A stretch of 64,000 nt of DNA, from assembly GCA_900546265.1 (NCBI GenBank), contig URCA01000002.1, forward strand, positions 110,600 through 174,599, read 5' to 3'. Origin of the DNA: an uncultured Oscillospiraceae bacterium. GTDB lineage: Bacteria; Bacillota; Clostridia; Oscillospirales; Acutalibacteraceae. A program made the position numbers and the translations under genes. This document shows positions 1 through 10,464 of this stretch, one piece after another (within the stretch, counting starts at the first letter, position 1; each line of letters begins with the position of its first letter). The notes beneath the pieces are model-generated. The model saw nothing but the letters and a program-made list of their open reading frames with translations, did not search any database and had not been told where the DNA came from.

Positions 1-312
1 CCGGTCTACCATCTTTCCTTTCCCGCCCCTCTCAAGGCCCTCATCGATCGGCTGCAGCGGTATTGGTCGGCCCGGTTCATTCTTGGCAAACGGCCGCCCA
101 TCTCGAAGGGGAAAAGGCTGGTGCTGCTCACCGCGTCTGGCAGCGGGTCACCGGAGGGCGGGCCGCTGCTGGAAAAACAGCTGGCGCCCCCGCTGACCGT
201 TATTCATGCTGTCCTGGCCGAGCGCGTCCACGCCGTGGGAGCCGACAGCCCGGATTTTGAGCCCGCCCCGTATTTGGAGGCCGCCAGGCTGGCGGCGCAC
301 CGTATGGTATAA
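1..312 (+). CDS. Flavodoxin-family NAD(P)H-dependent oxidoreductase, C-terminal part
   Basis: The reading frame is open from the first base of the window and ends with TAA at 310-312, so only the last 103 residues are visible and the start lies outside. The segment PVYHLSFPAPLKALIDRLQ resembles the loop-helix of NADPH-dependent FMN reductases/flavodoxin-like proteins that follows the second FMN contact (typical P-x-Y-x-x-x-x-P-x-x-x-K-x-x-x-D-R pattern), and KGKRLVLLTASGS matches the next beta strand. This family reduces FMN, quinones or metals in the cytoplasm. The stop codon sits inside the stem of the downstream bidirectional terminator. Family assignment is good; the substrate cannot be told. 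Confidence 0.7.
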   Translation, partial: PVYHLSFPAPLKALIDRLQRYWSARFILGKRPPISKGKRLVLLTASGSGSPEGGPLLEKQLAPPLTVIHAVLAERVHAVGADSPDFEPAPYLEAARLAAHRMV

Positions 313-356
313 AAGAAGGCTGTTCCTGACGGAACAGCCTTCTTTTATACCATACG
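302..356. terminator. Bidirectional terminator, perfect 25-bp palindrome
   Basis: Two 25-base arms pair perfectly around a 4-base loop (TGAC). The outer part of each arm is A/T-rich, giving a U-run on both transcripts. It lies between the convergent flavodoxin gene (+) and the XRE gene (-), and its left arm includes the flavodoxin stop codon. Confidence 0.9.
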
Positions 357-360
357 GGTA

Positions 361-573
361 CTACTTATCGTCATCGGTAAACTCAAGGATATCGCCGGGC
401 TGACAGTCCAGCGCCTGGCAAATGGCATCCAGGGTGGAAAATCGGATGGCCCGGGCGCGGTTATTTTTCAGGATCGACAGATTGGCCAACGTAATGCCCA
501 CCTTTTCGGACAGCTCCGTCAGCCCTATCTTCCGTTTCGCCATCATGACATCCAAGTTCACCAATATTCCCAT
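361..573 (-). CDS. XRE-family helix-turn-helix regulator (YozG-like)
   Basis: A 70-residue protein that is almost only a Cro/CI-type HTH domain: VNLDVMMAKRKIGLTELSEK and the recognition helix region ITLANLSILKNNRARAIRF, ending with CQALDCQPGDILEF. These short YozG-like regulators are typically paired with a DUF2975 membrane protein, as here (next gene upstream, 625-1086, same strand, 51-bp gap). I chose the ATG at 573; a TTG at 585 is possible but has no better ribosome site. Probably co-transcribed with the DUF2975 gene from the promoter at 1213-1241. Target unknown; autoregulation is likely by analogy. Confidence 0.85.
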   Translation of the reverse strand: MGILVNLDVMMAKRKIGLTELSEKVGITLANLSILKNNRARAIRFSTLDAICQALDCQPGDILEFTDDDK

Positions 574-624
574 CCGTATACCCAACCTCTATCATCCATC
601 TTCACACCGGCCGTCACGCCGCCG

Positions 625-1086
625 CTAAATGGTCATCTCGTTTTCTTCCTTATAAATAATAGCCTGCCGGAACAGCTCGGCGAACACAAACAAGATCAGC
701 CCAATGACCGAAAAGGCCACGAAAATCAGCACCATAAAAAACTTGGTCACAAAGAACATGCCGACGAAATAGGCCACCGCCAGCACCAGGCATTCCGTAC
801 CGATGGTACGCAAGCGGCGCACCGTGTCCCGGCAGAAGGGCCGTCCCACATTGACGTTGTGCATGATGCCGCGGGCCTGCCAGAGAATCAGCTCCGCCAT
901 CAAGCCGGAGAACATCAGCACCACAAAGTATTTTTCATAATAAAACCCTTCCATGCCGGGCTTTCTGTCCGTCACACCGGTGATGCTCCACGGCAGGGAA
1001 ATCATCAGCCCCAGGGCCACCAGCATCAGCGCGATGAGCGCCGCCTCTATGATGCCGCTGAGCCCATTTTTGCTCACAGTCTTCAT
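625..1086 (-). CDS. DUF2975 family membrane protein
   Basis: 153 residues with four predicted membrane segments (about residues 10-32, 45-65, 90-110 and 118-142) separated by short loops; the arrangement and the partner HTH gene fit the DUF2975/YozG pair of Firmicutes. The ATG at 1086 follows AAAGGA at 11 bases; an in-frame extension up to 1137 is rich in Arg and lacks a ribosome site, so I left it out. Function unknown in the family; it is often proposed to sense membrane or cell-envelope state for its HTH partner, which is inference. Confidence 0.75.
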   Translation of the reverse strand: MKTVSKNGLSGIIEAALIALMLVALGLMISLPWSITGVTDRKPGMEGFYYEKYFVVLMFSGLMAELILWQARGIMHNVNVGRPFCRDTVRRLRTIGTECLVLAVAYFVGMFFVTKFFMVLIFVAFSVIGLILFVFAELFRQAIIYKEENEMTI

Positions 1087-1212
1087 GCGCAATCGTATCC
1101 TTTCCCTCCGGGAAAACCACATTCCCGAAAAGTCCATTCTCTATCCGGAATTTTACCCCAAAGCAGCGGATTTGTGCCGCTGTTCGTCTGTCCGTCCGCA
1201 TTTTTCTCCGTT

Positions 1213-1241
1213 ATTATACCGCAAAACGATAAAAGGGTCAA
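1213..1241 (-). promoter_or_regulatory. Sigma-A promoter of the DUF2975-XRE pair
   Basis: On the minus strand TTGACC (1236-1241), a 17-bp spacer and a perfect TATAAT (1213-1218). It lies about 125 bp upstream of the DUF2975 start. Confidence 0.85.
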
Positions 1242-1292
1242 CGCCTGTCGGAAGAAATTTCAGGTTTTCGGCCAATGCTGCCGACTTTTTGG

Positions 1293-1321
1293 TTGTATCC
1301 CTTCCAGGAATATGGTATGAT
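1293..1321 (+). promoter_or_regulatory. Probable sigma-A promoter of secA
   Basis: TTGTAT (1293-1298), 17-bp spacer, TATGAT (1316-1321). This places a transcript start near 1328 and leaves a leader of about 140 bases before the secA ATG. Confidence 0.65.
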
Positions 1322-1469
1322 ATATAAGATACCGTGCTGGGCTTTCTGTCCTTGGGAACCATAGAAAGCCCGTACGATTCCTATAACGATCCGGGTATTG
1401 GCCGGCGGCCGGCGGTTGCCGGGCCGGCAGACACGCCCAGTTTGATAACGAAAGGAACGGTTAGGAACC

Positions 1470-4229
<2,760 letters not shown>

Positions 4230-4295
4230 GAGCGAAACGCAAGACCATTCAGGGCTTTGGCCCGGAGATACCACGGGGAAAGGACGTCATCCTTC

Positions 4296-5393
4296 TTGAA
4301 ACTCGGAATCGTCGGATTGCCCAACGTGGGCAAATCCACTTTGTTTAACGCCATCACCAACGCGGGCGCCCAGAGCGCCAACTATCCCTTCTGCACCATC
4401 GACCCCAATGTCGGCGTGGTTTCTGTGCCGGACGTACGGCTGGACGAGCTGACGCGGATGTACAACCCCGCCAAAACCACGCCGGCGGTCATCGAATTCG
4501 TGGACATTGCCGGCCTGGTCAAGGGGGCCAGCAAAGGCGAGGGCCTGGGCAACAAATTCCTTGCCAACATCCGTGAGGTGGACGCCATCGTCCACGTAGT
4601 GCGCTGCTTCGAAAACGACGACATTGTGCACGTGGAGGGCAGCATCGACCCCCTGCGGGATATCGAGACCATCAACCTGGAGCTCATCTTCTCCGACATG
4701 GAGATGCTGGAAAGGCGGATCGATCGGACGGCCAAAGCCCTCAAGGGGGATAAGGGGCTGCAAACCGAGCTGGATTTCTTCAAGCGGGTTTATGCCGTTT
4801 TGGAGGAGGGCAAGCCCGCCCGCTCCGTCGAATGCACCCCGGAGGAGGCCGCCATGCTCTCCACCGTCTCCCTGTTGACTGCCAAACCGGTGATTTACGC
4901 CGCCAACCTCAGCGAGGCAGATTTCACCGGCGGCAGCCCGGAGCGTAACCCGCATTTTGCGAAGGTGGAACAGCTGGCCGCCGGGGAAAACGCCGAAGTG
5001 CTTCCCATCTGCGCCCAGCTGGAGGCCGATATCGCGGACATGGAGGGGGAGGAAAAGACTCTGTTCCTCTCCGAACTGGGTCTCGAGCATTCCGGCCTGG
5101 ATCGGCTGATTCAAAAGAGCTACCACCTGCTGGGGCTCATCTCCTATCTGACGGCCGGGCCCCAGGAGGTGCGGGCCTGGACCATCACCCGGGGGACCAA
5201 GGCCCCCCAGGCGGCCGGGAAAATCCATACCGATTTCGAGCGCGGTTTCATCCGGGCGGAGATTATTTCGTATGAGGATTTGATGGCCTGCGGTTCCATG
5301 ACCGCCGCCAAGGAGAAAGGCCTGGTGCGCAGCGAGGGCAAGGAGTATGTGATGCAGGACGGCGACGTCGTGCTGTTCCGCTTCAATGTGTGA
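4296..5393 (+). CDS. ychF: Redox-regulated ATPase/GTPase YchF (Obg-like OLA1)
   Basis: YchF is a ribosome-associated P-loop NTPase of the Obg family that prefers ATP. The 365-residue protein begins LKLGIVGLPNVGKSTLFNA with the G1 loop, has DIAGLVKGAS (G3) and the family-typical NLSE in place of the GTPase NKxD specificity motif, and ends with a TGS domain (AGPQEVRAWTI to GDVVLFRFNV). I chose the TTG at 4296, which gives the standard N-terminus and follows GGGGAAAGGA by 11 bases; an upstream TTG at 4257 would add a non-conserved tail. Probably in one transcript with secA; a strong terminator follows at 5397-5442. Confidence 0.96.
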   Translation: MKLGIVGLPNVGKSTLFNAITNAGAQSANYPFCTIDPNVGVVSVPDVRLDELTRMYNPAKTTPAVIEFVDIAGLVKGASKGEGLGNKFLANIREVDAIVHVVRCFENDDIVHVEGSIDPLRDIETINLELIFSDMEMLERRIDRTAKALKGDKGLQTELDFFKRVYAVLEEGKPARSVECTPEEAAMLSTVSLLTAKPVIYAANLSEADFTGGSPERNPHFAKVEQLAAGENAEVLPICAQLEADIADMEGEEKTLFLSELGLEHSGLDRLIQKSYHLLGLISYLTAGPQEVRAWTITRGTKAPQAAGKIHTDFERGFIRAEIISYEDLMACGSMTAAKEKGLVRSEGKEYVMQDGDVVLFRFNV

Positions 5394-5396
5394 TAT

Positions 5397-5442
5397 AAAA
5401 GAGAGCCTTCGGCACGTGAACGCGTGCCGAAGGCTCTCTTTT
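5397..5442. terminator. Bidirectional terminator between ychF and the DUF1848 gene
   Basis: AAAAGAGAGCCTTCGGCACG pairs perfectly with its complement ending in CTCTCTTTT, loop TGAACG. A/T tails on both sides let it serve both convergent genes; the right end touches the stop codon of the DUF1848 gene. Confidence 0.92.
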
Positions 5443-6379
5443 AATACAGGGTGGTTTGATTCTGCCGCAGGGATTCGACCGGACGGGGCCGGACGATATC
5501 GTCCGGCAGAAGGCGGCCGGTAAGCAGGGGGGACAGGGGATCATGCCGCGCGCAGGCGGCGGCCACCGCCCCGCCGCCCGCGTTGGCATAGCAATAGACG
5601 CAGCCGTTGCGGCAGGTGTCGTAAGCGCCGATGTCCACGCTGTCCACACAGCCGCAGTGCGGCCGCTGGCCGTTGTGTGGCTTCGCCTGAATGGGACAGC
5701 CGCAGACCCGTTCCACCCGCTCCCGGCTGATGCAGCTGGCGGGGCGGATGCCGAAGGGGCGCCAGTCCATTTCTTCACAGCAGGCCCGCACGTCCAAGCC
5801 CGCCTCCCCGCCGATGGCGCCGATCGTATTCGCCAGCGCCGCCATGTCGTCCGGCTGGGGCGGGCGGATGCGGCCACTGCGTACCGCCGGGCGCACCTTG
5901 GCGTAAACGTCCAGAAAGCTGATGGTGCATTGCTCCGTATATCCCGCCAGGCGCCGGCAAAGGCGGGCGAACGCGTCCAGAATACGCGGTACATCCCAAT
6001 CCGCGTTCAGCAGGATGGGATCGAACCGCCACAGCACCCGGTGAGGCCCCAGCCGATCCGCCAGACGGCGAAAGATGTCCGCGACAGCCGATTTATCCGG
6101 CAGGCCGGGCTCCAGCTCCGGGCCATAGGGGGTCAGAGTAAACTGAAAATAGTAGGGGATCCCCCTGGCATCCAATTCCGACAAGCGGGACAGGAAGGGG
6201 GCCGGATTCTTGGTCCAGAAGACGATGCAGTCCACGTTCTCCGGCGACAAGTCAATCCGGCTGACCTGCCGGGGATTGCGGGGGTTGCGCACCAGCAGGA
6301 ACCCGGCCCGCAGCCGGTTCATCAGCCAATCCCCATAAAACGCCGGGATATCCGTCCGGCGACTGGCGCTGAGTATCAT
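5441..6379 (-). CDS. DUF1848 family protein with C-terminal radical-SAM-type cysteine motif
   Basis: 312 residues. The start MILSASRRTDIPAFYGDW and the phrases DCIVFWTKNPAPF and YYFQFTLTPYG are the hallmarks of DUF1848. A CxxxCxxC motif (C256, C260, C263; CRNGCVYC) lies close to the C-terminus, with a further cysteine cluster just before it (CGCPIQAKPH, CGC). CxxxCxxC is the [4Fe-4S]/SAM-binding motif of radical SAM enzymes, which normally sits near the N-terminus, so the family looks like a remote or permuted radical SAM fold; no reaction is known to me. ATG start with GGGAGG 7 bases upstream. It lies 17 bp downstream of the ABC exporter genes on the same strand and could be read through from them. 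Confidence 0.85.
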   Translation of the reverse strand: MILSASRRTDIPAFYGDWLMNRLRAGFLLVRNPRNPRQVSRIDLSPENVDCIVFWTKNPAPFLSRLSELDARGIPYYFQFTLTPYGPELEPGLPDKSAVADIFRRLADRLGPHRVLWRFDPILLNADWDVPRILDAFARLCRRLAGYTEQCTISFLDVYAKVRPAVRSGRIRPPQPDDMAALANTIGAIGGEAGLDVRACCEEMDWRPFGIRPASCISRERVERVCGCPIQAKPHNGQRPHCGCVDSVDIGAYDTCRNGCVYCYANAGGGAVAAACARHDPLSPLLTGRLLPDDIVRPRPVESLRQNQTTLY

Positions 6380-6395
6380 AGAACAGCCTCCCTCG

Positions 6396-7172
6396 TCATG
6401 AACCGGTGGATTTATAATGCCGCACCCCGATTTTCCAGAACAGCAGGCACAGGGCCAGAAACGGCAGAGCGGCGAAAGGGGCGAACATCAACAGCCGGTT
6501 GCTCGACCGGCCGAGGAGAAAGAGCAGCGGATAATACTGAAACAGTGCCAGGGGAATGATATACGTGAAAAATTTCAGTACGCCTTCGCCGTAGATGCGG
6601 AAGGGATAACGACCGAATTCCCGGCCTCCGTCGGTAAAGATGTTCATGAATTCCAGGCCCTCGGTGGTGTAAAAACAGAGGGAGGCGTAAATCATGAACA
6701 GCCCGGAAAAGACCGCCACGCCCCCGGCAACCATCAGCACCAGGGTCAGGATGCGATCCCACCGCCACACGATACCGCTGGCGGGGATGACATAGGCGAA
6801 CACCAGCACCGCCTGGAGAAGGCGGCCCAGACGGGTCAATTCCATCTTGGAGACCAGCACCTGAAACACCGCGCCCCGGGGCCGTACCAGAATACGGTCG
6901 AACTGGCCGTTGCCGAGCATGGAGGGAAAGGCGTCAAAGCCCCGCGCAAAGCATTCGGCCAGGGAAAAGGCCATCAAGACGATGGCGAAGCAGAGCAGCA
7001 CCTCCTGATAGGAGAAGCCCTCCACCGTGTGAAAGCGGGAGAACATAAAATAAATTCCGAGAAACATGGAGAAGGAAACCAGGAACTGCCCGAGAACGGT
7101 CAGAAAGAATGAGGTCTTATACTGCATCGCCGATCGCAGATGGATGGAAAAATATTTTAGATACAGCCGCAT
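6396..7172 (-). CDS. ABC-2 family exporter permease (ABC2_membrane_6/DUF990 type), second subunit
   Basis: 258 residues with about six membrane helices, beginning MRLYLKYFSIHLRSAMQYK, the N-terminal style of the DUF990 group of ABC-2 permeases, and with GNGQFDRILVRPRG, the cytoplasmic motif typical of this group. Together with the adjacent permease (7197-8003) and ATPase (8000-8974) it forms a two-permease plus one-ATPase exporter of unknown substrate. ATG at 7172 follows AAAGGAGG by 8 bases; the gap to the previous permease is 24 bp, so the three genes form one operon. Such systems are commonly annotated as drug or lipid exporters, but nothing here fixes the substrate. Confidence 0.88.
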   Translation of the reverse strand: MRLYLKYFSIHLRSAMQYKTSFFLTVLGQFLVSFSMFLGIYFMFSRFHTVEGFSYQEVLLCFAIVLMAFSLAECFARGFDAFPSMLGNGQFDRILVRPRGAVFQVLVSKMELTRLGRLLQAVLVFAYVIPASGIVWRWDRILTLVLMVAGGVAVFSGLFMIYASLCFYTTEGLEFMNIFTDGGREFGRYPFRIYGEGVLKFFTYIIPLALFQYYPLLFLLGRSSNRLLMFAPFAALPFLALCLLFWKIGVRHYKSTGS

Positions 7173-7196
7173 GGCCGAACCCTCCTTTCTCTGTGT

Positions 7197-8003
7197 TCAA
7201 CCGCCCTGCACCACGACGCGGCGCAGGGCCCGATTCATCAGCGCCTTGCCCGCCGCCGCCAGCAGAACCAGCCATACCGCCTGCAGCGCCATGGTGAACG
7301 CCCGCTCTCCGCCGGCGATCTGGCCGGCGTAAATCCGCAGGGGTACATTCTGCATGGACGCGAAGGGGAGCAGTTCCAGCACGGCGCGCAGCTTATCCGG
7401 CAGGAACGGCAGGGGAAGCACCGAGCCGGACAGCAGTTCCATCAGCGACATGGCCACGATCCGGATGCCCATGGGGGAGATGGTAAAAAAGCAGAGGGCG
7501 TATATCAGCATGGCGAAGGCCACCACCACCGAGAACCCGAGCAGCATGGACAGAAGAAACAGCAGAAAGTCCGGCAGGCTGGCGGGCAGGCCGAGACGAA
7601 ACGGCGACGGCAGAAAAGCGGCGATGACCAGGATGGGCATACAGCGCAGCACGGCCTTCGCCAGCCGGCTGGCCGCGCTGCGCGCAAACCACATGGTATA
7701 GAGATCGAGCGGGCGGCACAGCTCATAGGCGATCGAGCCCTCGGTAATGGCGGACAAGATATCCTCATCCCAATACCAATTCATGAACAAGGCCAAAAAG
7801 GCCTGCTGCAGCCAGATATAGGAGGCCAGCTGATCAAAGCGCATGGGCAGGGCGGCCGTGTCCCCCGCCCGATAAAACGCGGAAAAGAGCAAAAGCTCCA
7901 TCAGCCCCCAGAAGAACTGGGTGGCGATGCCGGCAAAGGCGGCGGAGCGGTATTGCAGGCTGTTGACAAACCGCAGCCGGAAGAAGGACAGGTACTTGTT
8001 CAT
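7197..8003 (-). CDS. ABC-2 family exporter permease, first subunit
   Basis: 268 residues, six predicted membrane helices; MNKYLSFFRLRFVNSLQYRSA at the start and AITEGSIAYELCRPLD in the cytoplasmic loop correspond to the same positions in the partner permease, as expected for a heterodimer. The ATG overlaps the TGA of the ATPase gene (ATGA at 8000-8003), which indicates translational coupling. Role: one half of the membrane channel of the exporter. Confidence 0.88.
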   Translation of the reverse strand: MNKYLSFFRLRFVNSLQYRSAAFAGIATQFFWGLMELLLFSAFYRAGDTAALPMRFDQLASYIWLQQAFLALFMNWYWDEDILSAITEGSIAYELCRPLDLYTMWFARSAASRLAKAVLRCMPILVIAAFLPSPFRLGLPASLPDFLLFLLSMLLGFSVVVAFAMLIYALCFFTISPMGIRIVAMSLMELLSGSVLPLPFLPDKLRAVLELLPFASMQNVPLRIYAGQIAGGERAFTMALQAVWLVLLAAAGKALMNRALRRVVVQGG

Positions 8004-8974
8004 ATGTCAAACTCCCGGTACAGGCCGACCACCAGTTCCTCCGCCGTCGCGCCTGTCACCGACAAATCTAGGATATTCACGGCGTCCGACAACCGGCCGA
8101 TAAGAGCGGAGGCGGTTATCCGCCGTCCGTCCGCCCGCAGCACCGCCCGGCCCGGCTGGCTTTCGAGAAGCGTCACGCCGTCCGGAAGAGCGGGGAGTTC
8201 CCCCGCGTATTCCACCGTCAGGGTCTGGGCGGCCGCGTAGCGCTTTTTCAGCTCGTCCAGCTGCCCGTTGAGCAAAATCTGCCCCTTGCCGATAAGGAGA
8301 ATCCGTTTGGTCAGCGCTTCGATATCCTGCATATCGTGGGTGGTGAGAATGACAGTGGTTCCCCGCTCCTGGTTGCGCCGTTTGATGAAATCCCGCACGG
8401 CGATTTTGGACACCGCGTCCAGGCCGATGGTCGGCTCGTCCAGGAAAAGAATGCGCGGATCGTGCAGGAGAGAGGCGGCGATTTCGCAGCGCATCCGCTG
8501 GCCCAACGACAGCTGCCGCGCCGGTGTGCGGAGAATGTCCGACAGGTTCAGCAGGGCTGTCAGCTCCTCCAGATTGCAGCGGTAGGCGCTGGTTTCGATT
8601 TTGTAAATATCCCGCAGCAGTTCAAAGGAATCGATCACCGGCACATCCCACCACAGCTGGGAACGCTGGCCGAACACCACGCCGATGTCGGCCACATGGG
8701 CGGTTCTCTCCTTCCAGGGAACACGGCCGTTGATGACGCAGGTGCCGCTGTCGGGCGTGAGAATGCCGCTCATCACCTTGATGGTGCTGCTTTTACCGGC
8801 GCCATTCGGGCCGATATACCCCACCATCTCGCCGTCCTCGATGGTAAAAGACACATCCCGGAGCGCCTCCACCCGTTCGTATTCCTTATGAAACAAAGCC
8901 CGGGTCGCCGCTTTCATGCCGGCGTTCCTCTTGGAGACCCGGAAGGTTTTGCAGATATGTTCGAGCGTAATCAT
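8000..8974 (-). CDS. ABC exporter ATP-binding protein
   Basis: 324 residues. Walker A GPNGAGKSS, signature LSLGQRMR, Walker B ILFLDEPTIGLD and the switch histidine in TTHDMQDIE are all present, so the ATPase should be active. The Q-loop neighbourhood VFGQRSQLWWDVP is characteristic of ATPases that pair with ABC2_membrane_6 permeases. The last 90 residues form an accessory domain after the NBD. ATG at 8974 follows AAGGAG. First gene of the three-gene exporter operon. Confidence 0.93.
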   Translation of the reverse strand: MITLEHICKTFRVSKRNAGMKAATRALFHKEYERVEALRDVSFTIEDGEMVGYIGPNGAGKSSTIKVMSGILTPDSGTCVINGRVPWKERTAHVADIGVVFGQRSQLWWDVPVIDSFELLRDIYKIETSAYRCNLEELTALLNLSDILRTPARQLSLGQRMRCEIAASLLHDPRILFLDEPTIGLDAVSKIAVRDFIKRRNQERGTTVILTTHDMQDIEALTKRILLIGKGQILLNGQLDELKKRYAAAQTLTVEYAGELPALPDGVTLLESQPGRAVLRADGRRITASALIGRLSDAVNILDLSVTGATAEELVVGLYREFDI

Positions 8975-9005
8975 ACCCGTCTCCTTATCTCGGCGCAGAG
9001 GCCAA

Positions 9006-9034
9006 AACCCCCGCTATCTAAAATAGCGGGGGTT
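9006..9034 (-). terminator. Intrinsic terminator of the ftsEX operon
   Basis: AACCCCCGCTAT pairs with ATAGCGGGGGTT around a 5-base loop; on the minus strand the stem runs into TTTT. It lies 18 bp after the stop of the S41 peptidase gene. Confidence 0.9.
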
Positions 9035-9051
9035 ATACGCTATATAACCGC

Positions 9052-10317
9052 TTACTGCGCGGCGGCCGTTGTGGTGGTCGCCTGTGTCGCGGTACTGTCG
9101 GCGCCGCCGGTGGGTTCCGTCGGCGTGGTGGCGGCTCCGCCCGTGAGGATGGATAGCGCCGCCTTCAGCTGGGGATCCGTCGTTTCCGTTAAGAGCTCGA
9201 AGTCTGTCGTCTGGCTTTCGGTCAGGGAAATCAGCTTGGTGGGGGCGATGCCCTTCCCCTCCAGCCCGCCGCTTTGGAGCAGGGACAACTGCGCCACAGT
9301 CAGCTTGACGGCGGAGCTGTCCACCTTCAAGGGGAAGAACTCCTGTATACGGCCTTTGCCGGCGGTATTCTCCCCTACCACCGTGGTCAATTGGAACTCC
9401 TGAAGCACGCCGGCAAACAGTTCGGCTTCTCCGGCGGTTTTCCCGTTGACCAGGGTCACGCTGGGGACGCTCATCTGATGGAGATCCTCCGCCACCAGCT
9501 CCGTGACTTTGCCCTCATTGTCCGTCAGGGACGCATATTTGCCCCGGGGCAGCAGATAGGACAACATATCCTTGGCGGACTGAATCGTGCCGCCCGTGTT
9601 GCCGCGCAGGTCGAAAATGATGCTGCCGACGCCCGCCTCTTCCAAGGCGGAATAGGCCGCTTTGAACTGCTCCGTGGTGTTATTATGGAAGCCGCGGATG
9701 CGGATATAGCCCACGCTGTCGCCGATAACCCGTTCCTCCACGCTGACCAGCACATAAGGGCTGGCCGTCAGCTCGAAGGAGGAGGGCTGGCCGTCGCGGG
9801 ACACGGTGACCAGCACCTTGGCGGCGTTCTCCAGCTTGGACTTGACGGCGGCGAAATCTTCCTTCTTCACCTCCGTGCCGTCCACGGCCGTGATGACGTC
9901 CCCCTTGCGCATGCCGGCCTTCTCGGCGGCCGAATCCTTATGAATCAGCGTGGCAATGATTTTCCCTTCCGTGGACAGGGTGACGTCGATGCCGACGCCG
10001 GTCATCTTGCCTTCCGCCTCCGCCTGGGCCTTGGTATAGGCGTCATGGCTGAGATAGGCGGCGTACGGGTCGTCAATGCTGGAGATATACGCCTGGGCCA
10101 GAGCCGCGCGCAGCTTGGCCTCGTCAATGTTCGCGTACTGCTGGCGCACGGCTGTGTCCACATCCGCAATGTTGTCAAACATGCTCTGTTTCTGGGCCAG
10201 GGCCGTGACGTTGGAGTTGAAATACCGCATGGCCACCACCATGGTGACCGAAATGGTCAGCGCCATGGTGATGATGATCAGCGCTAGGGTGGCTCCCAAC
10301 GGAATTTTTTTGTTCAT
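9052..10317 (-). CDS. S41-family C-terminal processing peptidase homologue lacking the catalytic serine
   Basis: 421 residues: an N-terminal signal anchor (about residues 8-31), a helical segment, a PDZ domain (about 105-190) and a tail-specific protease domain, then a Thr/Ala/Gly-rich tail. In active Ctp/Prc enzymes the nucleophile lies in an S-A-S-A-S-E type motif, 25 residues before the general-base lysine. Here the motif reads TAGEAELFAG: the serine position is Gly296 (codon GGA, 9430-9432), while Lys321 in TAGKG is kept at exactly 25 residues. The protein should therefore be proteolytically dead or use another mechanism. It is the last gene of the ftsE-ftsX-M23 operon, and a scaffolding role for envelope hydrolases is a reasonable guess. 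ATG follows AAAGGA. Confidence 0.9.
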   Translation of the reverse strand: MNKKIPLGATLALIIITMALTISVTMVVAMRYFNSNVTALAQKQSMFDNIADVDTAVRQQYANIDEAKLRAALAQAYISSIDDPYAAYLSHDAYTKAQAEAEGKMTGVGIDVTLSTEGKIIATLIHKDSAAEKAGMRKGDVITAVDGTEVKKEDFAAVKSKLENAAKVLVTVSRDGQPSSFELTASPYVLVSVEERVIGDSVGYIRIRGFHNNTTEQFKAAYSALEEAGVGSIIFDLRGNTGGTIQSAKDMLSYLLPRGKYASLTDNEGKVTELVAEDLHQMSVPSVTLVNGKTAGEAELFAGVLQEFQLTTVVGENTAGKGRIQEFFPLKVDSSAVKLTVAQLSLLQSGGLEGKGIAPTKLISLTESQTTDFELLTETTDPQLKAALSILTGGAATTPTEPTGGADSTATQATTTTAAAQ

Positions 10318-10391
10318 AGGGGAATTCCTTTCCTGCGGTTCCTGCCCGCGCCGGCAAGGAGACGGCGCGGCAGACCTTATTGCCGCAACAA

Positions 10392-10430
10392 GCTCATGAA
10401 AACTCCGGCTATACCGGCGTCTTCATGAGC
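10392..10430. other. Intercistronic hairpin between the M23 and S41 genes
   Basis: GCTCATGAA (10392-10400) and TTCATGAGC (10422-10430) pair, with an inner CCGG/CCGG. There is no U-run, so it is more likely an mRNA stability or processing element than a terminator. Confidence 0.5.
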
Positions 10431-10464
10431 CTGAACGCTTGGGGCAAGATCCGGGCAACCCGGC

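Larger units (their letters stand above)
1138..1469. other. Divergent intergenic region DUF2975 / secA
   Basis: This 332-bp stretch holds no gene. It contains the minus-strand promoter at 1213-1241, a plus-strand promoter at 1293-1321, and a structured secA leader: GGGCTTTCT (1339-1347) can pair with AGAAAGCCC (about 1361-1369), followed by a GC-rich segment with overlapping GCCGGC repeats (about 1399-1430). Confidence 0.6.
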
